64,000 nucleotides of DNA from Paramecium octaurelia. Lineage: Eukaryota; Ciliophora; Oligohymenophorea; Peniculida; Parameciidae. The notes under the pieces were generated by a model that ran no database searches, was not told the DNA's origin, and worked only from the letters and a program-made list of their open reading frames with translations. Every line of letters begins with the position of its first letter. The stretch's first letter is position 1. Where the stretch lies: the NCBI GenBank assembly GCA_905182995.1, contig CAJJDP010000054.1, forward strand, positions 192,964 to 256,963. The letters run 5' to 3'. Shown here in pieces: positions 1 to 11,038 of this stretch. The position numbers were made by a program, and so were the translations under genes.

Positions 1-2
1 AT

Positions 3-1453
3 AAGACTAATATTATAAAATTCTTGGAAAATAAAAATATATTTGACGAAAAAGTGTTTAAATCTTATTAAATAGCCCATCTATATGAGGATAAAGACTT
101 TTATTTGAAAGTTCTAAATATATATAGGGCAAAAAAATTTTAGGATTCGTAAATTCTGAATTATGCTGTCTACCATGCAGATTTTGAAGGTTTATAGGAA
201 TTTTTCCAGCAAAAGCATATTATGGATAAATTTAATTCAATCAAATATTTCAAATCCTCTCTTTTTGAGATCAGCAACATTAAAATGCTGGAGTATTATC
301 CATTAATTACAAAGCGTATTCATAAACTTAAATAAGATGAATAAGGAATTCTTAATGTTGAACTTAGGAAACAATATAAAGATTATTTATAGTATTTAAT
401 TGAAAAACCAATTCATTCTATTTAAGATAAATTAGGATTCTCTTATTACCTCATATTGTAGGAAAGAATAACAGAAGCTATAAAAGTCATGAACTCTATC
501 TAATTGCCTATAAATGCTAATAATTCTGAATTACAATACGATTATTTTTTGGCTTATTTTGACTTTTATGTTGGTTATCCTAATTTTCAACAGGCTAGAA
601 GAATTTGTGAGAAATATTTGAATTATCCTGTTATTTATTGGAGAAATTTGTTTTATGAAATGGCCAATTTATTAGCTGAATTTGATGGTGATGACGATCT
701 AAAGGAAGTTGGACTAGATATAAATTAAAATTAATAGTCAAAGTAATTAGCCTTAAAGGAGGAAACCTTATCATGTGAAATTTAAGGAACTAGAATAATA
801 CTTACGTATTCAAATCTCAATCAAGCTACAATTATGTTTTATAATTTTAATTAAGAAGTAGTATTTTCTATTGATCCGTTCTAATTAAATTAAAGGAAAG
901 ACTTTTCAATTATATAATCTAATCATGAAATTAATTTGAAATTAGAAAATGAAAAAGAAGGAATGTAAATAATATTTTATATTTTAGAATATATATGAAA
1001 GTCATAGACATCCCATTTCACATCTAAAAGGATAATCTATTTATCTAGGTCAATGGCATTCATAAGAAATGTTTCTAAAGCTATTCTTCAAATAGATTAG
1101 TTGTCAATATTATGGAAAATTGTGGCTAATTAAAAGTGTGTGATTAAAATGGAAAATATTTGTCCAAAGTTTATGTGAAAGTCTATGTTTAATAGAAAAC
1201 AGGTGAATGTTATTTCTATAAGGATGGTTATACTGATTTAAGAGGTAGATTTGATTATGCTTCCTAAAACTCAGAAGAATTTTCACAAGCGCAAGCTTTT
1301 GCCATTTTTATATCAGATGAGTAACATGGATCTGCTGTTAAGGAAGTGAAAACACCATCCATTTTAGGAAAATATGAAGGGGATGTCAAGCTTGTTTCAA
1401 CTTTATGGTAGAAGAAGGTTGAATATTAAAAGGTATATAAAAATTTTAGGTGA
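3..1453 (+). CDS. Unknown conserved-looking protein, 3' part
   Basis: The frame is open from the left edge to a TGA at 1451-1453, about 475 residues, with Gln coded by TAA/TAG. One 23-nt intron (965-987, GTA...TAG) is needed: without it the frame hits TGA at 996, with it the two exons join in frame. The N-terminal part is helical and rich in aromatic residues. The C-terminal part looks beta-rich and contains the segment FYKDGYTDLRGRFDYAS (about 1217-1266). I recall similar segments near the C-terminus of large uncharacterised protist proteins, but cannot name a family. No transmembrane segment is evident. The start lies outside the window. The protein could be a cytoplasmic scaffold or an A2M-like beta-domain protein; function is not assignable from sequence alone. 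Confidence 0.7.
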
Positions 1454-2159
1454 TGAGCGATTATATTTATCATTGACAAATAAAGATGTTAATTTCTTTT
1501 ATAGTTTCTTTTTGTGTATAATGTTAAATATTGAAAAATATGTATTTCAATATTAATTAATATATTTTTAATCTTTGAAAAGTGTGTTCACTATCATTTC
1601 AAAGCATCTGGGAAGACTATTCAACAAGCAGTTAATATTGCCTTCTTTAATTTTGTACTATACTTCAAAAATAAAGATGCATCAAAAGGTACCTAAAGTT
1701 TGAAACATTAATTCTATTATTATTTATTCGTCATAAATTGCCATTCCTTTTTTGATTATAAACTAAATGTGAATTTCATAAATTTTAAAGTGAAATTGAT
1801 ATCGTAACAAATGCCAATAGAATCTGATTAGTCAGAATTAATATTTACATAGTCATGTTATTTTCACTCTATAAATTTTGTTCAAAAGACTTTAAACTAT
1901 CTGAAAACACGATTAAGATTAGAGGTATTAACTCAATATATATAAGCTGAAATAGAATAAATGCATCGTAGAATTTCTGACCACCCTTATAATTTTTTAT
2001 TCTCAAATCGTAATAACCTAAAAGATATGCATCAATGCTAATTGAATTGTAATCCAAGAATTTCAAATAAAATTGCATGAATTTAATAAACTTTTGAATA
2101 TGTCTCAAATTTAAGACAAAATAAACATAAGTGAAAAGAAAAACTGATTCATCATTGAA
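1454..2159. other. Intergenic, nothing clear
   Basis: No frame here has convincing coding character. A minus-strand open frame covers about 1800-2300 but is rich in hydrophobic runs, has no recognisable motif and overlaps the better plus-strand candidate at 2160. It probably reflects the scarcity of TGA as the only stop codon. Confidence 0.4.
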
Positions 2160-2476
2160 ATGAAAAATTTAAAAGAGAACATTAAAAGTTGTCAGTCTTT
2201 TTATATAAGATAAGAATAAATAAATCTGGATATTAAGTTACAAAATAGGTAGAAAATTAAATCTTTGCTTGAAGAATAATTTTCAATAGCATCAAAGGCT
2301 TTCCTCTTGTTTTATTAATTATTGGAGCTGCCAAATAAATTTGAACATAGAATAGATTTTTTAATCATAACAATAAATAGTAAAAAAGTAAAGAGGATTT
2401 AAAAGAGGAATTAAAATAAAGATTAAAGAGTCTTGAAAAGCCATAAACTTAGTTATAAGTTATCCCCACTATCTGA
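2160..2476 (+). CDS. Possible small helical protein
   Basis: ATG at 2160 opens a Lys/Glu/Gln-rich, helical frame with composition typical of ciliate proteins. Read straight through it continues to TGA at 2565-2567 and would overlap the tubulin start at 2522. If a 23-nt intron at 2430-2452 (GTC...TAG) is removed, it stops at 2474-2476, giving 97 residues and a 45-bp gap to the tubulin gene. The donor GTC is weaker than the usual GTA, so the 3' end is uncertain. No motif or family was recognised. It could also be the 3' exon of a longer gene. Confidence 0.35.
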
Positions 2477-2521
2477 AATTATAATTGTTTTAAGATTATC
2501 ATTCAATATATTTTATTTATA

Positions 2522-3802
2522 ATGTGTTCTGCTATTCACCTTCATATAGGGGGAGCTGGAGTTATGATAGGGAATGAACTCTGGAAACTTTATTAAAAGG
2601 AATAAACAGAGACAAATATCTAGAGTTACATTTACAAAGAAAATGATACTAATAATTTTCCATTAACTATGTTTATGGATTTAGATGATCGAATGGTAAA
2701 CGAAGTCAAAAAGAATAAATCCATAAATTATCAATCTAACTCCTTTGTTACGGGCAGGGAAGATGCAGCAAGCAACTATTGTAGGGCACATTATACAATT
2801 GGAAAGGAAATAATTGATAAATGTTTAGATAATATTAGAAAGCAAGTGGAAAGTGTCGACAGAATAGATTAATTCATTATTACCTCTGCTTTAAGCGGTG
2901 GTACAGGATCAGGCTTTACTTCTTTGCTTTTGGAAAGATTATCAGTTGAGTATGGAGCTAAGGTAGAGAAAATTGCATTCTTAGTTTATCCATCTAAAGA
3001 AATATCTAATAATACAGTGGATGCTTATAATGCTGTTTTAGCAACTCATGGGACATTAGAACATTGCGACTCAGTCGTTATGTTGGATAATCAATCTATG
3101 TATTAATCAATAGATGTGCAGATTGGTTTGGATTATGTTGATTATACTCACTTGAATAATTTAGTATGCTAAATAATTAGTTCTTACACTGGGTTAACAA
3201 GATATAGTAATATTGATGGTAGTAAATTATTTACTGGGCTTTGCCCTTATCCAAGAGTTCATTTTGTAATTCCTTCATATGGACCGTTAGCCTCTATTAA
3301 TGATTATCTCAATAAAGAATTAACTGAAAAATAACTTATATCATAAATAACAAAATCATCTTTAAGGTTGTTTCAATCAGAAATATGTCCCGAACACATT
3401 TGTGCATCTCTAGTGCATCGGTCTAAATATCCTAATCAATTTTTTGGTTAATAAGATTCGACTCTTTAAAGGATGAAAATCAAACATTAAGACAGACCTA
3501 ATGTGTTTCAATGTTTATCTGCAAATTACACAATTATTTCAGAGCTTGCCTAATTAAAGTAGACTGGTATATTTCTTTCAAATGATGCTTCTTTGTACAA
3601 TTACTTTGAACTCCTTGGTAAGAAGTATGATTATGTTTATGCTAAAAGAGCATTTGTTCATTGGTTTGTAGGAGAAGGTGCTGAATCAGGGGAGATGTCA
3701 GAATGTAGAGAAGATTTAGCTGCTCTTAGCAAAGACTATGAAGAGTTGACAGAGGGAGCATTAAATTTTTGTGAAATGTTCGAAGAAGACGATTAAGAAT
3801 GA
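2522..3802 (+). CDS. Divergent tubulin, alpha-like
   Basis: An uninterrupted frame of 426 residues. The N-terminus has the tubulin nucleotide-binding start ([14 protein letters not shown]). The family signature is present as SGGTGSG near residue 124, followed by [35 protein letters not shown] and [13 protein letters not shown] match alpha-tubulin best. Compared with canonical alpha-tubulin (about 450 residues) the N-terminal domain is shortened: the loop that carries the acetylated Lys40 is largely missing. The C-terminal tail is very short (EEDDQE) and lacks the polyglycylation/glutamylation run. By alignment backward from PYPR, the position of the alpha GTPase-activating Glu254 is Lys, as in beta-tubulin. 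It is probably one of the minor ciliate tubulin isotypes linked to basal bodies or special microtubules. I cannot say which named class without a tree. Confidence 0.9.
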
Positions 3803-4323
3803 AGATGTAATTAATTTATTTAAATAATGTTCTTCAAAAATTAAAAAATCAATTTTCTCAAAAATGGAGAAGATAACATTAAAATTAAGGTTGGATCTTT
3901 ATTAAAATGTATATCAATAGACATAAATATTGATTTAATAATAGGATACTCTGCAATCCTTTTTAAACAGCACTAAATTTCAGAATTTTATTCTATTTTA
4001 TAAATAATTAATAATCTCCCATGTAATATAAATTATGTTAATATTTAATTTAATAGATCTTTTCATAGTTTGAGATTTGTATATTTTATATCTCTAAAAT
4101 TAGATTAAGTTTCATCTTAACATATTTTAATTGCTTGGAGACAATGGCTCGATGGCTATGATTATAACTATGAAATACATAGAAAATAGAAAGAAACTGT
4201 TGTAAAATAAAAATTTCGCTCCAGTTTCGTACTCTGGCAAAAACAAATATCAATTTAATCATATTCATTGTTTTGAAGGACATATTCATATTATTATTAT
4301 GTTTCCATGATTTAACTAATATA
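3803..4323. other. Intergenic, nothing clear
   Basis: AT-rich, with frequent TGA in all frames on both strands. A short minus-strand open frame (4086-4289) has no motif and is probably chance. Confidence 0.45.
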
Positions 4324-4859
4324 TCAATAAAAATGTATTAATTTATTAGGGGAAGCTTTAAAAATAAATTGTTTTAAGGAAGGTTTGATCCTAAAACATT
4401 GATTTAAGGCGTTTAAAATTTAGATAAGCCAATTTTCTGATTTGCTAAAAAAACAATATGAATTTTGGATTAATATTATATATTGCTCTACAAATCTCTT
4501 TAAATTCCAACAAGATATTGAAATTAATACATATTTTTGATAGTGTATTTTTAAACCAATAACTATATTACTATATTTGTAATAGCTAAATTTTTTTTCT
4601 ATCGCTCTTTGATAAAATTTTAAGCAATCCAAACTCTCAAAATGATGAACTGGTAATCTAGTCATTGTTAAATTTTTCTCAACTTTATTTGAATCTAAAA
4701 TTTTAATTACAAAGGATAAGGAAAGGTTTATTTTTTATGGAATATTTTCTTCCAAAAAGATGATTTATCGTAATATTCAAACAGAAATAAATATTTCTTT
4801 ATCAAGAGAGGATTAAATTTTTATATTAAATTAATGAATATATTTTGTAAAGATTGCAT
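4324..4859 (-). CDS. Possible hypothetical gene, model incomplete
   Basis: On the minus strand an open frame runs from about 4780 to TGA at 4324-4326 with an internal ATG at 4665. Its translation (for example MTRLPVHHFESLDCLKFYQ) has the amino-acid mix of a real protein. Upstream, ATG at 4859 begins another coding-looking frame one base out of step. The two would need an intron or a frame correction between about 4690 and 4790, and I could not find a standard intron that joins them. No domain was recognised. The 5' part lies only about 100 bp from the divergent TPR gene start. Confidence 0.35.
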
Positions 4860-4962
4860 TTCTAGATAGGCAGACATATAATAGGCAACAATTAATATAT
4901 TTTGCTCACTCTCTCAATTAAAAGATGTTTCGAAATAACTTCATCAATAACATGCAAAAAAA

Positions 4963-7018
4963 ATGAAATAATGTTAAATCCTAATACGAAATGAGATATA
5001 AATAAAAAACTTAGGGTTTCTGAAAGAGTAAAAGAAATTAATATAAACAAGTTAGAAAAAAGCATGCAAAGTTGATAATACTAAAGTGGAAGAAATTTGA
5101 AAAAGCAAAATAGTCATATGATTGTGGAACTTAGTAAGACTTAGACAATTCTATCAACAATTTGAACAAAAGTATAATTTATTTTGTGAAATTTATTTTA
5201 GCTGGAGCTGAAGAAGAAATGTTTTTTAGTAATTATCCTATTTTGAAAAATCCAGAGGATCTGGATGATTAAAATGGCAAAAAAATAATGAAATCATCAG
5301 TTGTTTCTGATGCGTCTGAGCTATTGTAGACACCATTTGCCAATTAATTAGATAAATTTAATAGGTTGGAAGAAGCATTACAATATTATGATTTAGTTAT
5401 TTAGTAAAATACTAACAATTCAAACTACTTTTATAATAAAGGTAACGCAATTCCAATCTTCACTTAGCATGTACTTTAGGCAAAATGAATAGATTTGAAG
5501 AAGCATTAGAAAATTTTGATATAGCCATTTAGAAAGACCCTGAAAATTCAGAATATTACTATGACAAAGGTATCAATAATTTGAAATCTTTTCAAAGCAT
5601 ATACTTTAGATAAAATGAATAGATTTGAGGAAGCACTTGAATGTTATGATTAAGCTATTCAAAGTAACCCTGAAATTTCTCACTATTATAATAATAAAGG
5701 TATCAATTTCGCCTAATTTGTGTAGCTTTAACATTAGTGAAAATGGATAGATTTAAGGAAGCTTTAGAATAATTTGAATTATCTATAAATACAAACCCAA
5801 AAATCTCAGTTTACTACAAAAACAAAGGTATCAAAAGTAGAAACAAACTTTTAGCCCATACATTAGAAAAAATGAATAGATTTGAAGAAGCGTTAAACAA
5901 TTATGATTCAGCTATTTAGAATAACCCTGAAAATTCAGATTACTATTATAACAAAGGTAAAATAATTTCAAATCTTTATAAAGCATATACTTTAGATAAA
6001 ATGAATAGATTTGAAGAAGCATTAGAATATTTTGATTCAGCTATCCAGAAAAACCCAGAAGATACAGTATATTACAATGATAAAGGTAAAAATGAATCCA
6101 CATTATTAAAAAGCATACACATTAGTTAAAATGAATAGATTTGAAGAGGCCTTAAAAAATATTGATTCAGCCATTCAAAATAGCCTTTATGCCTCTGACT
6201 GTTATAATAACAAAGGTAGAATTTATGCAGTATTTGACTTAGCTTATACTTTAATGAAAATGAATAGATTCGAAGAAGCTTTATAATATTATAGTTTGGC
6301 TATTGAGTAAAATCCTAAAAATTCAAACTATTATTTTAACAAAGGTATAGTTAACTTAGATTGCAAATTAGCTATGACACTAGAATAAATGAATAGATTT
6401 GAAGAAGCATTATAAAATTATGATTCAGCTATTAAATAAAATTCTAGCAATTCAGACTATTTTTATAATAAAGGTAATAATTCGTTATCTTTTCTAAGCA
6501 TGCACTTTAGAGAAAATGAATAGATTTGAAGAAGCTTTAGAAAATTATGATTTAGCTATTTAGAAAAACCCAGATGATTCAGTTTATTACAATAACAAAG
6601 GTATTAAAAATTTAATCGAATTTTAGCTCATACATTAGAAAAAATGAATCGATTTGAAGAAGCTTTAGAAAATTATGATTCAGCTATCTAGAATAATCCT
6701 GAAAATTCTTTTTATTATAATAACAAAGGTATATGTAGTTGAGATATTTATCAGCTATTACTTTAAAACAGATGAATAGATTTGAAGAAGCTTTAGACTA
6801 CTATGACTCAGCGATTTAATAAAACCCTAAGAATTTAGACTATTATTATAACAAAGGTTAATAATTTAATATGATTATTTCCAATAGCTATTACGTTAGT
6901 TTAGATGAATCGATAAGAAGAGGCAATGACATCTTATAATTCATCAATTTACAATAACTCTGAAAATGTAAATCAAGACAAGAACAGAATAGAACAAATG
7001 TTTTTTGAACCTAATTGA
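4963..7018 (+). CDS. TPR-repeat protein, one intron per repeat
   Basis: Fourteen introns removed leave 1674 nt, exactly 557 residues plus stop, which supports the model. After a Gln/Lys-rich N-terminus (two introns, 5028-5055 and 5172-5201) come about twelve 34-residue tetratricopeptide units. The consensus is close to A-TLEKMNRFEEALENYDSA followed by IQ-NPENS-YYYNK. Each unit after the first partial one is a separate exon, and a 25-31 nt intron splits the alanine codon after its first base (phase 1) at every boundary. The last unit decays into a short tail ending at TGA 7016-7018. TPR arrays form a superhelical surface for protein partners; in ciliates such proteins are common and often of unknown partner. 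The 3' two-thirds is repeated after the N at 7127 as an assembly artefact. Confidence 0.85.
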
Positions 7019-7126
7019 TTTAACTTCAATAACACAATTTATTTATTTAAAGGTTAGAATCGTTTATATGTGCAAGAAAAAAATATACATAAATATTGTA
7101 AATTACATACTTAAAATATATATATA
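5630..7126. repeat. Direct repeat A, first copy (N-bridged)
   Basis: 1497 bp, the same by eye as 7128-8624 and separated from it by a single N at 7127. The copy begins inside TPR unit 2 and ends in the AT-dinucleotide tail after the TPR gene. No mismatch was seen, introns and 3' flank included. This is what two contigs look like when they overlap but were not merged. Confidence 0.9.
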
Positions 7127-7127
7127 N

Positions 7128-8516
7128 GAAGCACTTGAATGTTATGATTAAGCTATTCAAAGTAACCCTGAAATTTCTCACTATTATAATAATAAAGGTA
7201 TCAATTTCGCCTAATTTGTGTAGCTTTAACATTAGTGAAAATGGATAGATTTAAGGAAGCTTTAGAATAATTTGAATTATCTATAAATACAAACCCAAAA
7301 ATCTCAGTTTACTACAAAAACAAAGGTATCAAAAGTAGAAACAAACTTTTAGCCCATACATTAGAAAAAATGAATAGATTTGAAGAAGCGTTAAACAATT
7401 ATGATTCAGCTATTTAGAATAACCCTGAAAATTCAGATTACTATTATAACAAAGGTAAAATAATTTCAAATCTTTATAAAGCATATACTTTAGATAAAAT
7501 GAATAGATTTGAAGAAGCATTAGAATATTTTGATTCAGCTATCCAGAAAAACCCAGAAGATACAGTATATTACAATGATAAAGGTAAAAATGAATCCACA
7601 TTATTAAAAAGCATACACATTAGTTAAAATGAATAGATTTGAAGAGGCCTTAAAAAATATTGATTCAGCCATTCAAAATAGCCTTTATGCCTCTGACTGT
7701 TATAATAACAAAGGTAGAATTTATGCAGTATTTGACTTAGCTTATACTTTAATGAAAATGAATAGATTCGAAGAAGCTTTATAATATTATAGTTTGGCTA
7801 TTGAGTAAAATCCTAAAAATTCAAACTATTATTTTAACAAAGGTATAGTTAACTTAGATTGCAAATTAGCTATGACACTAGAATAAATGAATAGATTTGA
7901 AGAAGCATTATAAAATTATGATTCAGCTATTAAATAAAATTCTAGCAATTCAGACTATTTTTATAATAAAGGTAATAATTCGTTATCTTTTCTAAGCATG
8001 CACTTTAGAGAAAATGAATAGATTTGAAGAAGCTTTAGAAAATTATGATTTAGCTATTTAGAAAAACCCAGATGATTCAGTTTATTACAATAACAAAGGT
8101 ATTAAAAATTTAATCGAATTTTAGCTCATACATTAGAAAAAATGAATCGATTTGAAGAAGCTTTAGAAAATTATGATTCAGCTATCTAGAATAATCCTGA
8201 AAATTCTTTTTATTATAATAACAAAGGTATATGTAGTTGAGATATTTATCAGCTATTACTTTAAAACAGATGAATAGATTTGAAGAAGCTTTAGACTACT
8301 ATGACTCAGCGATTTAATAAAACCCTAAGAATTTAGACTATTATTATAACAAAGGTTAATAATTTAATATGATTATTTCCAATAGCTATTACGTTAGTTT
8401 AGATGAATCGATAAGAAGAGGCAATGACATCTTATAATTCATCAATTTACAATAACTCTGAAAATGTAAATCAAGACAAGAACAGAATAGAACAAATGTT
8501 TTTTGAACCTAATTGA
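7128..8516 (+). pseudogene. Artefactual 3' copy of the TPR gene
   Basis: This carries the TPR exons from the middle of unit 2 to the stop at 8514-8516, with no start codon or N-terminal exons. It matches the first copy base for base by eye, so it should be read as the same gene counted twice by the assembly, not as a paralogue or a longer repeat array. Confidence 0.85.
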
Positions 8517-8624
8517 TTTAACTTCAATAACACAATTTATTTATTTAAAGGTTAGAATCGTTTATATGTGCAAGAAAAAAATATACATAAATATTGTAAA
8601 TTACATACTTAAAATATATATATA
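7128..8624. repeat. Direct repeat A, second copy (N-bridged)
   Basis: Second copy of 5630-7126, offset by 1498. The unique flank after 8624 is probably the true continuation downstream of the TPR gene. Confidence 0.9.
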
Positions 8625-8820
8625 AACAAATATTAAACCAGGATAATTTTAGAGATTTAAAGTCTCAGGATTTAATAAATAATCTTAAATTTATTATTAA
8701 GAAACCTGAATCTGAGAATACTAATTTTTAATTTGAACAAAGTATCCAGATATAATATTATTGTTAATTGTATTTGTTAATTTTTTTTAGAAACCCAAAA
8801 ATCAAATGTTAAAGCAATAG
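8517..8820. other. Flank between TPR gene and transposase relic
   Basis: AT-rich. 8517-8624 repeats 7019-7126. The unique part (8625-8820) has no clear gene. Confidence 0.4.
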
Positions 8821-9604
8821 ATGAGATTATTTTCAAAAGAGCAATTTTATTTTAAAAAAAAGGTAGGCAAGTATAAAAGGAAAAGAAATGCAATTAGCAT
8901 AATTGAGAAAAATAATAATATCAATTTGAATTTTGGTTTTAGTTTTAGTTTGCTGAGCAGCTTGAGAGTGATAAGGACAATGATAGATAAAAGGGTTTAT
9001 GCTAGATTGTCCTATTTAATGATCATCATTGTTTGGAATGTACTTGGTTTCAGATCTAATATGAATAGACAGCATTAATTGTCGTTTGAGAATCAATCTA
9101 CTTACACCTACAAATCAAATACGTAGTTAAAAAATTACATTTAGACAATTTACCTCTATTTACTTGATCGGCTTGCATTGGATTATCTGATAGAAGGTTA
9201 AATTAATTTATCAAATTAATTTAACAATAGTTTGATTGAAAAACTACAACCAGTCGCAATTTAGGAAATATTATTTACATGCATTGGCAATTATGGAATA
9301 AGTAGAGACGTTATTAAATTTAAAGTGTGGAAAATTAAAAAATATACAGATCATATTGATCGAAAGAAAAAAAATTAAGAATAAATGGAATTATCTGTAT
9401 GAGAAGAATCTTTTCAATATATTTTTCATATTTCAAGATTTTAATTAGAAATATTGTTTAAGAGAACTTTATTTGCCTCCATATACACCATAATTTCAAT
9501 CAATTGAAATGGTATGGAGTGAAATTCAAAAGAAATCTTTTGTAAAAGGATTGCAGAACTTCATTGAGATTGAACTAAGAAATATATAGTTAAACTCCTA
9601 ATGA
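8821..9604 (+). pseudogene. Decayed Tc1/mariner or IS630-type transposase
   Basis: A first frame opens at ATG 8821 and runs to TGA at 9400-9402. A second frame, one step away, overlaps it from about 9360 and runs to TGA at 9602-9604. The second frame contains LPPYTPQFQSIEMVWSEIQK (about 9473-9532), the hallmark block around the third catalytic acidic residue of IS630/Tc1/mariner DDE transposases. The Glu of IEMVW is intact. The block with the second Asp is not convincing: an Asp lies in FIFQDF but too close to LPPY. I did not recognise a helix-turn-helix or first Asp in the first frame. Terminal inverted repeats were not found. Frame break and missing motifs point to a relic, a form in which germline transposons can persist in ciliate somatic DNA. 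Confidence 0.65.
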
Positions 9605-10020
9605 ACATCTAAAAATATAGCGAATCAGTTTATGAAGCGATTAACAAGTATTCAATAAAAGAAACTAAGAATGAAATTTGTTTGATAAAATTATTAACTC
9701 AATCAATGCAAGGCTTGAATTTCTGAATTTAACATTATTTTTAAATTCATTGATTCAACTATATTTAATGCAAGAATTTAGTGAAACTATTGGATGAAAT
9801 AGCCTTTTGGTTTAGTTTTGATTTTTTGGTTACACGATAATTTATTAAATGATTGTATTATCATGATGTAAAAATTCTATTGATTCAACTATAGGAATAT
9901 ATTTTATTAACTTAGTATATGAATAACGCATAGTTACAGTAAGTTTTTCGTTCCAATAAATGAATGATTCAGTTCAATTAATTTTCAAGTAACTAAAGGT
10001 TAAATAACAAGTTTAACCAA
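9605..10020. other. Non-coding or decayed flank
   Basis: Frequent TGA in all frames. The short string ttgattcaactata occurs twice (about 9751 and 9877), which may be a trace of an old repeat but is too short to interpret. Confidence 0.35.
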
Positions 10021-11038
10021 AATGAAAGAAAAAAGCATCTCTAAATTCATTTCTAGAATAATTATTTTTGTATTTGTTAGATGTTAAATTTCCTCATAAA
10101 TTCAAATAACATATTGAATTCTGACACATTAACCTTTGAAGTATTGGAAAAAATGTTAAAAAGGAAATAATAAATTATTACCATCCTGATTAGTATGGAT
10201 TCTGTTATTTAAATTTTGCATTTGATAAACTAACATCAATTATCTCATTATTTTCATAACTCTAAATTAAAGCTGTTAGCTATTTGAATTAATATATTTT
10301 TTTTCTATTCTAATTTATACATATATTATAAAATACCTTAAATCAGGATAGGAAAATCTAGTTAAAAATTCCATATATTCATCTAATATGTTAGATTATC
10401 ATTTTATAATAGTATTGATGCATATTTTAATTGTTTGTAATATACATTCCTATAAGAATATTTGATTAAATACAATAATTAATTAAAGAAATGATTTTAC
10501 AAAAGTTGAAATTTCAATTATCATTCTTTCAATTCATAATTAAAACCTCAATTAATGTCTAATTAAACTCAATTTTTATACTTTAGAAAGCACTATTTGA
10601 AGCATTTTGAAAACAAAAAGATTAAAAAATTGATTTTAGATTAAATCAAAATAAATAACTAACAAGAAGCTTAAAACATATTGCACTTTTGTTGCTATAG
10701 GATTAACTACTCATATTTATTTTTGAATTTTATTCTGTTTGAAAGAAGGAAAAATCTAACTATTATCTTTAGTTTCAAATTATGCTATATCTGACCATTT
10801 GCCCTTATTTTCAAATTAATATGGCAATTTTATTAATATGATTTTCGAATGTGTGGATCGAAAGACTAAATCTAAATCAATTCAACTAACTTTTAATAAT
10901 GATAATTCTGAAAATTATATATAATAGTTGAAACCCTTTTAATTCTTCAATAAAAAAACTAAACTCAATAATCTTCCACAATCTTAGTTTCTTCAATAGT
11001 AGAGAACTCAGCCTATTAAGAATGTAAATTTCTAATGA
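10021..11038 (+). pseudogene. Broken coding fragments, unidentified
   Basis: Several stretches with good ciliate coding composition lie in different frames. They are an ATG segment at about 10021, a 68-codon frame from about 10081, a segment around 10320-10460, a segment from about 10556 (MSNQTQFLYFRKHYLKHFEN) and a 103-codon frame from 10727 to TGA 11036-11038. I could not connect them with normal 20-31 nt introns. They may be remnants of one gene or transposon, or a real gene with introns I failed to resolve. No family was recognised. Confidence 0.35.

Noticed and set aside
1374..1556. Short plus-strand reading frame
   Set aside because: It is a shadow of the first gene in another frame and extends into non-coding DNA. 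The real frame stops at 1453.
4086..4289. Minus-strand 67-codon frame
   Set aside because: Hydrophobic, motif-free and isolated. Expected by chance where TGA is the only stop.
5630..8624. TPR array of twice the length, or a recent tandem gene duplication
   Set aside because: The copies match without visible differences, include non-coding flank and are joined through an N. Assembly overlap explains this better.
9740..9895. Short repeat ttgattcaactata as an insertion-site duplication
   Set aside because: Fourteen bases repeated once in AT-rich DNA is weak, and no element is bounded by it.
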